NCBI RefSeq assembly: GCF_026262505.1
Contig: NC_067208.1
Coordinates: forward strand, 13,215,962 to 13,279,961
From: Trichomonas vaginalis G3
Taxonomy: Eukaryota > Parabasalia > Trichomonadida > Trichomonadidae
Reading direction: 5' to 3'
DNA: 64,000 nucleotides
Part shown: one piece after another, positions 51,349 to 61,213 of the stretch
How the letters are laid out: each line of letters opens with the position of its first letter
Numbering within the stretch: the first letter of the stretch is position 1
The notes under the pieces: model-generated
Database searches by the model: none
Seen by the model: the letters and a program-made list of their open reading frames with translations, nothing else
What the model was told of the DNA's origin: nothing
Made by a program: the position numbers and the translations under genes

Positions 51349-51609
51349 TTAGTAGAACAATATTAGAATTTGTCTACAATCTGCTGCATTGTACCAAAAC
51401 CCAGAAACTGTTGCCGGATTTGTTGAATTCATTGACGTATAAATAGAACCAAAGGGATATAATGTTTGAGTTATTTCAGTCTTTAATGTTTGAGCATCCT
51501 GTTTTGTCTGCTTTCTTATTAGTCCATGTGAAGCTATAAATGAAAGGAATACGAGTACATTACAGTATAACAAACAGTTACGTCTCATTCGTTCAGTCAA
51601 AGATGACAT
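51349..51609 (-). pseudogene. Broken fibre gene piece of P5
   Basis: It contains TLKTEITQTLYPFGSIYTSM and NSTNPATVSGF, the start of the collar-like domain found at residues 315-343 of the P4 fibre. Only this part is recognisable. Confidence 0.7.
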
Positions 51610-51649
51610 TGTACCAAATGCAAAGTATAATGAATGCTCTTCGTTCTAC

Positions 51650-52340
51650 AAAGCAAGCATATCAATTGGTTTGAAAACCAACAGACAAAAGAACTTTTAG
51701 AAGAATTTCCTCATATGATTTGCTTCCCTCGGAAAAACTGAGAAGAAGAGATTCCGTATGAAAATCGCAAGATTTGGCTCCTGGTTTGAAAGGTTATTAT
51801 GTTCATAAGACTTTTAGTAAAACGCTGTGTAGCAATATGGGCTTCACCTCGTTATGCTTGTTATATTTTCATGATGTTAGATGAACTATATAAAGCAGAA
51901 CGTGGAGAGATGGAAAAGAAACTTCAAGCAAAAGATGAAAGTCATTGAATCCAAAGACAAAAGCATACAGAAAGAATACCGCGTTCAGTACCAAAAGGAA
52001 AGGAAAAGAGTTATAGGTATATGATATATTACTGAAGAATTGGGAGAAAGAAGAAGATAAAGATATGGTTATGTTACATTTAGTCAGAAGAAACAACAAG
52101 AGCTTTTATGACTTAGCTAAGATATATAAATCTGACAAAACTGGTTCTATCGTGAAAACTTACCGATTTCAATGACACCGAATGAGCAAATAAAGGAAAT
52201 TCAAAAAATACTCTTCCTCAAACACACTGACATCAAAGGTTGCACAATACTTACATTCAAAGAAGACTTAACATTACTGAAGGAAAAAATAACGAATATT
52301 CGATAACTTCAAAGAGGAAGAATGAAGTCACGACAACATT
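51650..52340 (+). pseudogene. KilA-N-type gene of P5, broken
   Basis: Pieces include a KilA-N-like C-terminal signature (GYYVHKT near 51800 and WASPRYA near 51840), then a coiled coil (MLDELYKAERGEMEKKLQAK), then a charged helical C-terminal region reaching about 52310. A CTCGG-AAAA-C[CT]GAG hairpin lies at about 51728-51742. KilA-N proteins of large DNA viruses bind DNA. Broken several times. Confidence 0.55.
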
Positions 52341-52658
52341 AATGATGAAGTCACGACAAATTAACGAAGAGGTGAGGTGAAAAAGAGGTGGGGTGAGATC
52401 TCACCTCTTCACCTAAAATATATTTTGTGCTATATTTACACTCATTACGAAGAAGTCATGAATCCTACGTCAATTATGTTCGACACTGATAACATTAACG
52501 ATAACATTAACGATAACATAAACGATAACATTCATTTTTGCATTAATCCTGCTGTGTTGTCAAAATGTCATGTTGTCATCATTTTTTAAAAGAAGTTAAT
52601 TAACCTGGTGACATGGTGACGTAGTGACACCATCAGTTATTCAAAAATATATTTTTGC
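52341..52658. other. Repeat-rich intergenic region left of the PolB locus
   Basis: GAGGTG/GGTGAGATCTCACC block (about 52370-52415), the inverted TTTACACTCATTACGAAGAA element (about 52435), a 12-bp repeat of ATAACATTAACG type (about 52488-52535), and an inverted 128-bp-repeat-like stretch (GTGACATGGTGACGTAGTGA, about 52605). No gene. Confidence 0.7.
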
Positions 52659-53132
52659 TTAAATAGCTTCAGGGTCTATTTCTTCAACCATTTCACTTCC
52701 TTCGTCAATGTCAATAGAAGCTTCTTCAACCTTTGGTAAGAATTTCTGTATAACATCTTTGTTCGTTATTGTCTTCAGAGATGAAGGATAATATTTCACA
52801 TTTGTTTCACCCTTCTTATATTCTTTCTGTTCGGAAAGATTTAAAGCAATACTGAAGAAGTCAATGTTAGAGTTCTTTATGACAGTATAATGAGTATCTT
52901 TGACATTCACGAAGAAACTCTTTTGTTTCAAAACTACTGCTAACTCTTGTGAAGTATAACGTTTGCGGTCAATGACGATAGCTAATGGTCTGACATACTG
53001 ACCAAACTTAGATTCTTTCACAAACTTCTTGTTAAAGATAACATTAACATTTGAAGCATTATTGAACTCATTCTTGATGGCAGTAGCGAGAGCATTGTAT
53101 GAAAAGAACTTGCAATCTTGCATGTGTTTCAT
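52659..53132 (-). CDS. P5 small protein with acidic tail (157 aa) next to PolB
   Basis: MKHMQDCKFFSYNALATAIK, beta-rich centre (YVRPLAIVIDRKRYTSQELA; KSFFVNVKDTHYTVIKNS), acidic end (DIDEGSEMVEEIDPEAI). It starts after ATATTTTTATTTTA and diverges from PolB. It has the same build as 39407-39826. ssDNA-binding-type accessory protein is a reasonable guess, not shown. An inverted broken copy is at 45434-45905. Confidence 0.6.
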   Translation of the reverse strand: MKHMQDCKFFSYNALATAIKNEFNNASNVNVIFNKKFVKESKFGQYVRPLAIVIDRKRYTSQELAVVLKQKSFFVNVKDTHYTVIKNSNIDFFSIALNLSEQKEYKKGETNVKYYPSSLKTITNKDVIQKFLPKVEEASIDIDEGSEMVEEIDPEAI

Positions 53133-53222
53133 TAAAATAAAAATATTAAATTATTTTGAAAAATAACTTTAAAAAATCTAATCTAATTTTTTCAAAAAAT
53201 ATTTTTTTATTTCCTACTAAAG

Positions 53223-56200
53223 ATGTATCGGAAGTTGTCTAAGTTAGAACACTCGGAAATAAAACAACTTCTTACAGAAGCTAATATAGATGTTGCAAAG
53301 CATACGCAACAAACAAAAAAGCACTCGCTGACATCCTCAATGACTATAATGGTGCAATAAGTTATGATAGAATTCATGAGTTTCATAAAGCCGCAACGCG
53401 GCGAGGACGAAGTCCATGCAAGAGCATTTCCTTTAAATGACATTGCTATTGACTTATATCATAGACGTTCAGTACCTCATGAAGTAAGAAGAGAAATGTT
53501 TGACATAAATGCAAACGTTGGTGAAACAAAGAAGAGACGACACACTGAAACAACAGAGAAGAGAGATGTTTAAGAGCGCTATAGAACAAGTTCGCAAAGC
53601 TAACGATGTCATTCGTTCCATTGACGACAAACCAAAAGAAGGTGAGAGATGGTTAAAGAAAGATGAAGAGAATAGGAAGAGAAATGTGAAGTCAGGCAAT
53701 AGACTCATTGACTTTAACATCGAAGCTTTAGATGAACCAAACAGAGACTACTTACACAAACATTTCGGTAAGGTTTTCATGAGACTCTTAGAGAAAATTA
53801 AAATAAACTCCCAACAAAGATGGATGGTATGTTATAAACTTGGTGGAAAGTATGAATGTTCTACGTTAAACCTCAATAATATTGGAACATTACTACATCA
53901 GCTCTTGAAGGAGAACTTTATATCAGAGATAGAAGCAAATGCTGCAGGTATTGTTGAAATGCACTATGACTTCTTCTTGACAAACATAAAGAATCTTACT
54001 GAAATAAAGATGTATGATTTAACAGAATATGAAGGCTTAACGATGTCAGATGTAAAGAAAGGCAAACCAAAAAAGAGACCATATAGAGATGAAAGCACAC
54101 TGACAAATGACCAGAAAGCCATTTTGGAAGCTCTTAAGCAAACAGGAAACCCAGCACTTATAGAAAGCTTTTGGAACGATAATGGTGAAAAGAAGTTTTA
54201 TAAGAAGAGAAGCGGTCAGTTCTGGAAGTATCTTTGCACATTACCTATAAATCTTGAGCGCTACCAAATCTTCAATGAATTGAACAAAAGAACTGCAGCA
54301 CTTATGACAGAAGACAATTGTTTCGTTTATGCTTGCATTCAGGCTGGAGTAGATGAAGAAACTATTGACCACATGAGAGAAGTCATTCGTGTTAGAGACT
54401 TTCCTCAAAGTAAAGTACAAGAAATTTCTGATGCAACAGGTATAGCATTTAATGTTACCATTGGTTACTTCAATGACTCAAGACATAATGAAATAAAGAG
54501 ATACATACCAAAAGAATGTGAAACTGTTAGAACTATTGACTTACTCCTTGTTGAAGACCACTACATGCTAAATGAAAGATTACCAATGACAACATATTTC
54601 GTCAGAAATTACAAAGAAATTCTCAAAGCTTGTGGTGGAATGAACATTGAGAAACAAATGAAGATTTATACAAAGAGAGAAGATAAATATGTAGTTCGTT
54701 ATGATAGAACAACACCGTTATGGGATGTTATGAAAACATTGTGGGAGTGCAAATATTTCGAACCTATTTCTTATGGAGAACTTTTCACATATACGACTGA
54801 CTTATATAAACAGAACCTTGCACCATTTAAAGATTTGACATATGCTCCAAAGTATTGTGTACAACCGAAGAAGAAAGCCGAGTCAAAAGAAGTAAATAAA
54901 AATAAGTGCAAGTTCATTCCTGAGCACGTTTTCTTTGCTGACTTTGAGTGCAGTACCGATGGCTTTCATAAAGCTTTTAACATATGTTATGACAGTGAAG
55001 ATGGTTCAGTGAGTGAAAGCATATGGGGTCAGAATTGTGCAACAGAATTTTTGGAGCGACTTCCTGACAAGAGTTTAATATATTTCCATAACCTCAGTTA
55101 TGACATAAACTTCATCTTAAGACACATGACAGAAGTGAAAGGAACTCCATCATTAAAGGTTCACGAACAATGCAAATAACTGGCTTATATAAAGGAAGGG
55201 CAATTATTATAAAAGACTCTTACAGTGTTATAAATAAGAAACTTAAACTATTTCCTGCTATGTTTAACTTACAAACAGGACCGAAAGAAGTATTTCCATA
55301 CAACTACTACAGCAGTGTTTTGTTAGCAAATGACAACAGAACTGGTGTCATTTCTGAAGCATGTAAGTTTATCCGGATGCAGATACATTCATGAAAAACA
55401 TAGATTCCATCAAAGGTTTGCAGAATAGATGAGAACCACTTCGACTTAGAAAAGTATAGCACATTTTATTGCAAACAAGATGTAAGAATTTTAAGAGAAG
55501 GTTTTGTTAAGTTCCGCAATGACATATTGAAAGAATTTGATTTAAACGTTTATGACTACGTTAGTATTTGTTCAATTGCTAACAAATTATTTGAGAACAG
55601 AGTGTACTTCCCGAATGGAAATTTATATGACCTCTCAAATAAACCAAGAGAATTTATTTCACGCTGTATTCAAGGTGGAAGATGTATGCTGTCAGATAAC
55701 ATTAAACAAAAGAGCGAAAAGAAACTCATTGCTGACTTCGACGCTGTTTCATTATATCCATCAGCTATAGCAAGACTTTATACTTTAGAAGGTATTCCAA
55801 AGGTTATGAAGAAAGAAATGTTAAGCACAGAGTATCTCATGAGACATTTATTCGATGACGACCAAAAGGAACCCATTGGTGAAAAGTTTATGTCTGGCTT
55901 CTTTGTTCTCATTAAGATAACAGAGATTGGAATACATAGACACTTTCCTTTAATAGTTTGTGACCCTGAACTAAATCCAGAACTTAACGTTCCCAGAAGT
56001 TCAAACACTTGCTGTTTAATGTATGTTGACCATATAACATTACAAGACCTCATAAAATATCAAGGTGTCAAATGTGAAGTGTTGCAAGGATACTATTACG
56101 ATGGAAACAGAGATATTAGAATAAGAGATGAAGTAAAGAAGTTGTTTGAGTTAAGGTTAAAGTATAAGAAAGAAGGAAATCCTTTGCAAGAAAATATAAA

Positions 56201-56995
56201 GCTCATTCTGAACAGTATTTATGGCAAAACTATTCTATCTCCTATTGAGTCAAAAATAACCATAGTAAATGACAAAGATGCTATAAGATATGCCATCAGA
56301 AACTACAACCATATAGTGAAGTTCGAAGGTTTGGATGGTTCAGATAAAACTATTTTCAAGCTAACGAAAAGCATTTGCAGACACTTTAACTTCTGTCCAC
56401 TTGGTGTTAACATTCTGTCTATGTCGAAGAGAATAATGTGTGAAGTATTCTGTACTGCTGAAGATATGGGACTTCAAATCTTCTACCAGGACTGTGATAG
56501 CATGCATATTTCAATGAAGACATACCAAAGCTTGCAGCAGAGTTTAAGAAGAGATACGGTCGCGAACTTATAGGAAAGAACCTTGGTCAATTTCATTCTG
56601 ACTTCGCAGAAATAACACCTGGAAAACAAAGTTTAGCATACAAGTCAATATTTTGTGGAAAGAAGACTTACATAGACTTACTCACGAATGATTTAAATGA
56701 AGTTGCATTCCATGCACGTTGCAAAGGTGTCAAACAAGACGTCCTTGCTTTAACAGCAAATGAAATGTTTCCTGAAGCTATACAATGCTATTACAATGAA
56801 GATAAGAACATTCACATACCTGTTGGAACATATGACAAAGACTCTGAGTTCAGTTTAATGAAACTTTACAAAGCACTTCATGATGGTCAAGAGATTGGAT
56901 TTGACTTATGTAAGTCTTCTAGTCCTTGCTTTGCTGAAAAGTTTAACTTCTCAATAACGACTAAAACAAGCTTTATTCGTAAGTTGAAGTTCTGA
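53223..56995 (+). pseudogene. P5 protein-primed DNA polymerase B with N-terminal OTU-like region
   Basis: The start follows TTTTTTATTTCCTACTAA. N-terminal domain (to about 54850), including a Cys/His pattern NCFVYAC (about 54315) ... LLLVEDHYML (about 54545), as in OTU-type cysteine proteases. ExoI FADFECSTDG (about 54937), ExoII YFHNLSYDINF (about 55082), motif A FDAVSLYPSA (about 55738), motif B KLILNSIYGKT (about 56198), motif C YQDCDS (about 56485). Typical Polinton pPolB; no HNH module, unlike P3. Mostly whole, with about three or four breaks. Confidence 0.88.
53390..53415 (+). repeat. Double mini-hairpin in the PolB N-terminal region
   Basis: GCCGC-AAC-GCGGC, GA, GGAC-GAA-GTCC. The second stem differs on both sides from those at 699-709 and 12497-12507 and still pairs. 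Its inverted copy is at 45155-45180. Confidence 0.8.
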
Positions 56996-57050
56996 GGTCA
57001 TTTATTTTTGTCAGCAATGAGGTCATTCGTGATAAAAATAATGAGGTCAT

Positions 57051-57908
57051 TTACAATACTGCGATGGTAGAGTTTAAGAGTTGTGCTTCAATGTAGAGAC
57101 AGTCCTTATGGTCTGGAGGTAGCAAAACAGGTGCTTTATGGTCATGAGTGGAGAACATGTCTATCCAAAACTCACGATTGAAGCCAGTTAATTTATAGTA
57201 TTTAGGGTTAGGAAGTGGTGAAGTTCTTGTATGACCAATGAACTCATTTTCAACTCCCTTACTTAAGTTTGAATATAATATAGCTTGCTTTCTATCCCAA
57301 ATACCTGGAAATCTAATTTCGGAAAATTCATTTTTCCTCGGAAGCATTGCATCATAATTGAAAACATTCTTGAAATCATCACTTGGTTCAGAGATTTGAA
57401 ATCTTATACGTAATGGATTTTCTTTCTTTTTAGCGACTTCATTGAATGGTGAGAATACAATGAATTGACAGTCATGTGTTCCATCTTCATTTGGTACAAA
57501 CTCGTAATGAAAAGCTATTAATCTTTCTACAATTCCTTCTTCTTTCAGTTGTGCAAGAAACTCACGGAAAGGCTGTAAAGTTTGTACTTCAATGTTAAAC
57601 TTCTTTTGAAAATTTTCGTAAAATGTAATTATACAGTCTTCTAACGTTGTATCGTCTTTAAAGTATTTGTATATGTGAATGTTTTGGGCGCTTAAAGACT
57701 GTTCGTCATTTTCTATCTCGACTTGAAGTATAAAGTCAACCTTTCTGAAAGCACGTGTTATATACATATTTATTATGCCAATGTACTTCTCTTCATTTAT
57801 GTTCACAATCCAGTCTGTTGGAAACTTAAACGTTACTCTGTTCCCCTTTATTTTGACGTCAGGGTTTTCACTACTGAACGCAACAGATAAAGGTATTTGT
57901 CTATACAT
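57051..57908 (-). CDS. Virion-protein candidate of P5 (285 aa), possible minor capsid
   Basis: MYRQIPLSVAFSSENPDVKI is followed by strand-rich sequence (NRVTFKFPTDWIVNINEEKY; LRIRFQISEPSDDFK; YYKLTGFNREFWIDMFSTHD) and a hydrophobic end (CLYIEAQLLNSTIAVL). Size, beta content and neighbourhood (two genes from the MCP candidate) fit the single-jelly-roll penton of Polintons; not proven. It starts after TTTTTATCCGAATTAA. It reads toward PolB, with a 55-base gap holding GAGGTCATTTA repeats. Confidence 0.6.
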   Translation of the reverse strand: MYRQIPLSVAFSSENPDVKIKGNRVTFKFPTDWIVNINEEKYIGIINMYITRAFRKVDFILQVEIENDEQSLSAQNIHIYKYFKDDTTLEDCIITFYENFQKKFNIEVQTLQPFREFLAQLKEEGIVERLIAFHYEFVPNEDGTHDCQFIVFSPFNEVAKKKENPLRIRFQISEPSDDFKNVFNYDAMLPRKNEFSEIRFPGIWDRKQAILYSNLSKGVENEFIGHTRTSPLPNPKYYKLTGFNREFWIDMFSTHDHKAPVLLPPDHKDCLYIEAQLLNSTIAVL

Positions 57909-57932
57909 TTAATTCGGATAAAAATAAACCAT

Positions 57933-58193
57933 TTACTCTTTCTTTGCTTCAGCTTCTTTAGCTTTTGCTTCAGCTTCTTCTCTAGCTTTCTTCGCCAGCA
58001 AACGTGGGTTCTTCTGTCTTCCAGCAGCTAATGCAGCAAGTTGTTTTTCACTAAGTTTTCTCTTTGGTCTCTCTGGCTTTTGTTCTTGTTTTTGTTCCTT
58101 CAGTTCGGATAAAATTTGCTCACGAATTTCTTTCTTCAATGCTTCAACATCTATGACCCCTTGGGTCTTGTCCGTAGGGCTTGCCTGAGTCAT
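57933..58193 (-). CDS. P5 Lys/Glu/Ala-rich coiled-coil protein (86 aa)
   Basis: MTQASPTDKTQGVIDVEALK, a charged helix (IREQILSELKEQKQEQKPER), a conserved-looking LSEKQLAALAAGRQKNPRLL and an Ala/Glu/Lys tail. The ATG at 58193 is preferred because the earlier one lies within the spacer. Function unknown; a DNA-condensing or scaffold role would fit the composition. Confidence 0.55.
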   Translation of the reverse strand: MTQASPTDKTQGVIDVEALKKEIREQILSELKEQKQEQKPERPKRKLSEKQLAALAAGRQKNPRLLAKKAREEAEAKAKEAEAKKE

Positions 58194-58238
58194 TTGACTG
58201 CAGATAAAAAACAAAATTAAAACTTTAACCGATGTAAA

Positions 58239-58673
58239 ATGAGCTTGTCAAAATCAGAGCGAGAGTCTATTATATTAAATGACGCAAGAGGAATACAACA
58301 TCCTTTCTATTACGTAAGTCAGAGTAAAGATGGTAAAATATACGTAAGAAAAAGAAAGGTTCCATTAGCGAATGCAGAAAGCGACAACATTAAGGTGCAT
58401 GGCAAGGGTGAAGTCCACGAAGCCCATATAAAACCTTCTGTTCAAACTGAGCCACCAATAGAACCAGAAGAAAAGAAGCCAGATGTACTTTCAATAACGA
58501 ACCAAGAGCTTATTGCAAAGTTCGTGAATTTCATTGAAAAACAAACCGAGTCAAAGAATCCTGACCCACCAGTGAAAGAAGTTGAGACAAAAGAGAATGT
58601 ACAGTTCATTGAAAATGTCAAGAAACAACTTCCACCACGAATGCCAAGAAGAAGAGTGAGAATAATGAAGTAA
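58239..58673 (+). CDS. P5 small protein (144 aa) with FYV-KDG-RK domain
   Basis: N-terminal module HPFYYVSQSKDGKIYVRKRK similar to GFYVHTMKDGRVQFRKIK at 60826-61062. Then comes an acidic/Pro linker, a helix (ITNQELIAKFVNFIEKQ) and a basic end (PPRMPRRRVRIMK). It is directly upstream of the MCP candidate (27-base gap), so probably a virion or assembly protein. Confidence 0.6.
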   Translation: MSLSKSERESIILNDARGIQHPFYYVSQSKDGKIYVRKRKVPLANAESDNIKVHGKGEVHEAHIKPSVQTEPPIEPEEKKPDVLSITNQELIAKFVNFIEKQTESKNPDPPVKEVETKENVQFIENVKKQLPPRMPRRRVRIMK

Positions 58674-58700
58674 ATAGATATTTTTATCTGAAGTAAATAC

Positions 58701-60275
58701 ATGCAGAACGAACAGTTAAACGAATTTACTCCAGCAGAGCATATTCATCAGATTCGCTCATATTTCGATATCATAGACAATGCAGTTCAAATTGGTGACA
58801 CTAATAGAAAATATTCTGACGCAAAGATTCCATCACAACCTGGAACTGCTAAAGATAACACATGGGTAACATTCAATCTCTCACCTCCTGGTGAAAATAT
58901 GTTGGACCTTTACAATACATTCATTACGTATAAAATGGAAGGTCAATTTATTGTAGATAAAGAAATTGGTTCAGGTTCCAATAAAACAAACCCACCAGGA
59001 TTTTGGATTGGTTTCGATGACGCTTTCTATGCAGTTGCTGGATATCAAATCCTTGCAAATGGTCGTATCGTATATTCTCAAGACAACGCAAGAGAAGAAG
59101 CATATATAACTTCAAACTCACAAACTACCGAACAAATAAAGAAAGTAGATGTTTTCTCAAAGACTCGACATGAAGATGTATGGAGTCATTCGGGAACATG
59201 CAGAACAGGACAAATTGTTAGTGGTCCAATTACAGCAGGAAAATCATTTGATTTTAAGCTTCGTTTAAGAATTCCTGTTAGAAGATTCCTTCCATTAGAA
59301 GCTATTCGATTTATTCCAGCTTTTGCAGGAAACATTCAGCTTAAAGTAAAGTTCAGTAGCGACGCCTTACAATGCACATCTATATCTGTAAATGATATCA
59401 TTGCTTTCAATCCAACTCTTAAAGTTGCATTTGCTTCAGATTCAAATCCACCGACAAATAAATTTGTTCCATGGAATGAACCATTCACTATGATAACGAA
59501 GTCAGTAGAAGCTAGTGGAACAGTTACTATTACAACTGTAACCCAGCAACTATTTCGAACAAAGATGGATTTTAATGAATGTTTCATTCATCCAAAGTCA
59601 TTCTCTTTAGACCCTAACATTTATACAGAACTTGTAGAACATTATACAAACGAGGCTTTATGTTTTCCTGTTAAAGTTATGGATTGGATTCCTATGGACG
59701 GTTCATTCTCAAAGAATATAGATAGTTCAAGTGCAACATTTACAGCAGCTTATACGCCTATTAATGTTAAAAGTATTTGGGCATTATTTAGAAAGAAAGA
59801 CAACTATTATGTTAATTTTGAGAACCCTAAGTTTAAATATCTTCAGCTTTCCATGGGAGCTTATGGAAATATGCCTGCAGAACCCGAAAAATCATATGGA
59901 CCTGTATTTTATGAAATGGTTGCGAACGCCTGCAATACAAACAATGATATGATAGGATTTAATGAAGATGTTATGAGGTCATTGGTGGATGATGGTAGTG
60001 TGGAACATAAATGGGATAGCTATGACAACACACATTTCTTATGTGGTTTTCCAACAGAAGTGGACTTTTGCTTCCAACAAGGTCAAACATCTACTGCTCC
60101 AATAACATACAAATTGTCTGTTAAAGGACCTATTGAACTAGCAACTGAAAACGTACCAAAGCCACTTATTGGATTTATGAGGGATTGTTGCTTTGCCATT
60201 CAGGTAAGACAGTCAGGCATCCCCATAATAAGATTAGATGACTATAACTTAGCCACGGACGACAGTGAGGAATAA
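58701..60275 (+). CDS. Candidate major capsid protein (double jelly-roll) of P5
   Basis: 524 residues, beta-rich throughout, whole. Recognisable stretches: NTWVTFNLSPPGENMLDLYN (residues about 54-73), GFWIGFDDAFYAVAGYQILA (about 100-120), KLRLRIPVRRFLPLEAIRFI (about 181-200), and a C-terminal strand region GFMRDCCFAIQVRQSGIPII. Length matches Polinton double-jelly-roll MCPs, and it is the largest structural-type gene beside pPolB and a penton candidate. Assignment is by size, composition and place. It starts after ATTTTTATCTGAAGTAAATAC. Confidence 0.7.
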   Translation: MQNEQLNEFTPAEHIHQIRSYFDIIDNAVQIGDTNRKYSDAKIPSQPGTAKDNTWVTFNLSPPGENMLDLYNTFITYKMEGQFIVDKEIGSGSNKTNPPGFWIGFDDAFYAVAGYQILANGRIVYSQDNAREEAYITSNSQTTEQIKKVDVFSKTRHEDVWSHSGTCRTGQIVSGPITAGKSFDFKLRLRIPVRRFLPLEAIRFIPAFAGNIQLKVKFSSDALQCTSISVNDIIAFNPTLKVAFASDSNPPTNKFVPWNEPFTMITKSVEASGTVTITTVTQQLFRTKMDFNECFIHPKSFSLDPNIYTELVEHYTNEALCFPVKVMDWIPMDGSFSKNIDSSSATFTAAYTPINVKSIWALFRKKDNYYVNFENPKFKYLQLSMGAYGNMPAEPEKSYGPVFYEMVANACNTNNDMIGFNEDVMRSLVDDGSVEHKWDSYDNTHFLCGFPTEVDFCFQQGQTSTAPITYKLSVKGPIELATENVPKPLIGFMRDCCFAIQVRQSGIPIIRLDDYNLATDDSEE

Positions 60276-60305
60276 AGGATGAACGTTTATTTTTAAAGCT
60301 TATAA

Positions 60306-60776
60306 ATGAGTTCTTCATCAAGCTCTCGTGAACCTTCACCATCTATGAAACAAACTTTACCATACGATTATGGAGCACCTATTGAATATTTCTTACGAGC
60401 TGCACAATGGCAAAGAGCAGTCTCACCAAGGTTAGGTGTTCCACCAGCTCCTGTCAAAAATAGCATTTGGTCAAGTCCTTATATAAGATATGGTCTCCCA
60501 CTAGGTTTGCTAGCTACAGCAGGAGCAGTTATGATGTTGAAAAGAAATAAAGCAAATGTTGTAAATAATACTGAAGTAGCTGAAGTTAAACAAACTCCGA
60601 CACCTTCGCCAAAACCAACGTCAAAACCAACACCTTCACAAGCAAAACCTTCAATGACTCCTGAACCTATGAAAGTACAAACTCCTGTTCAAAAGTCAAC
60701 TCCTAAACCGACTCCAACATTTAAACCAGAACCTACTCCTCAAATAAATCGTAAAACTCCTGCGTTTCCTTACTGA
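60306..60776 (+). CDS. P5 membrane-anchored Pro-rich virion-like protein (156 aa)
   Basis: A Ser-rich start (MSSSSSSREPSPSMK), a body containing YGAPIEYFLRAAQWQRAVSP, one membrane helix (YGLPLGLLATAGAVMML, about residues 63-79), then basic residues and a Pro/Thr/Lys tail with PTPSPKPTSKPTP-type repeats. It follows the MCP candidate by 30 bases with TTTATTTTTAAAGCTTATAA between. Probably a minor virion protein. Confidence 0.6.
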   Translation: MSSSSSSREPSPSMKQTLPYDYGAPIEYFLRAAQWQRAVSPRLGVPPAPVKNSIWSSPYIRYGLPLGLLATAGAVMMLKRNKANVVNNTEVAEVKQTPTPSPKPTSKPTPSQAKPSMTPEPMKVQTPVQKSTPKPTPTFKPEPTPQINRKTPAFPY

Positions 60777-60825
60777 AAAAAATAACGTTATTTTTATTTA
60801 ATATTAAAATTTTTATTTTATTGAA

Positions 60826-61062
60826 ATGACAAGTAAAGTCACTGAAGCAATGAAACAAAAGTTTTTGGTAGAATACATTAAATCAGGAGCGGTTCCAGAA
60901 GGTTTTTACGTTCATACTATGAAGGATGGTAGAGTTCAGTTTAGAAAGATAAAGCAACCATTAGATAAAGAAGGAATTTTGAGAAAGATTAAACTTCATG
61001 AGGACAACATTGCTAAACTTAGGAAGAAGTTAGAAGAGTTGGAGAAAGGAAGAGAGTTATAA
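60826..61062 (+). CDS. P5 small basic protein (78 aa)
   Basis: MTSKVTEAMKQKFLVEYIKS, the module GFYVHTMKDGRVQFRKIKQP, and a C-terminal coiled coil (LHEDNIAKLRKKLEELEKGR). Same module as in 58239-58673. The DNA after its stop (AGAGTTATAAAGCAATGAAT) equals that after the P1 pVI-like gene, showing exchange of gene ends between elements. Confidence 0.6.
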   Translation: MTSKVTEAMKQKFLVEYIKSGAVPEGFYVHTMKDGRVQFRKIKQPLDKEGILRKIKLHEDNIAKLRKKLEELEKGREL

Positions 61063-61077
61063 AGCAATGAATTCAAC

Positions 61078-61130
61078 AGGGTGAAAAAAGAGGTGAAAAA
61101 AGAGGTGAGATCTCACCACTTCACCTAAAT
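61078..61130. repeat. Intergenic GGTGAGATCTCACC palindrome block (P5)
   Basis: GAGGTGAAAAAAGAGGTGAG then ATCTCACC, CACTTCACC and TTTATTTTTG. It has the perfect palindrome where P1 has one mismatch (GAGATTTCAC). Confidence 0.75.
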
Positions 61131-61213
61131 TTATTTTTGTGCTATGTTTTCATACGTGTGGGAGTGGTGATATCATTAATTTTAAGTTTATTTTTTATTT
61201 TATTTTTATATAA

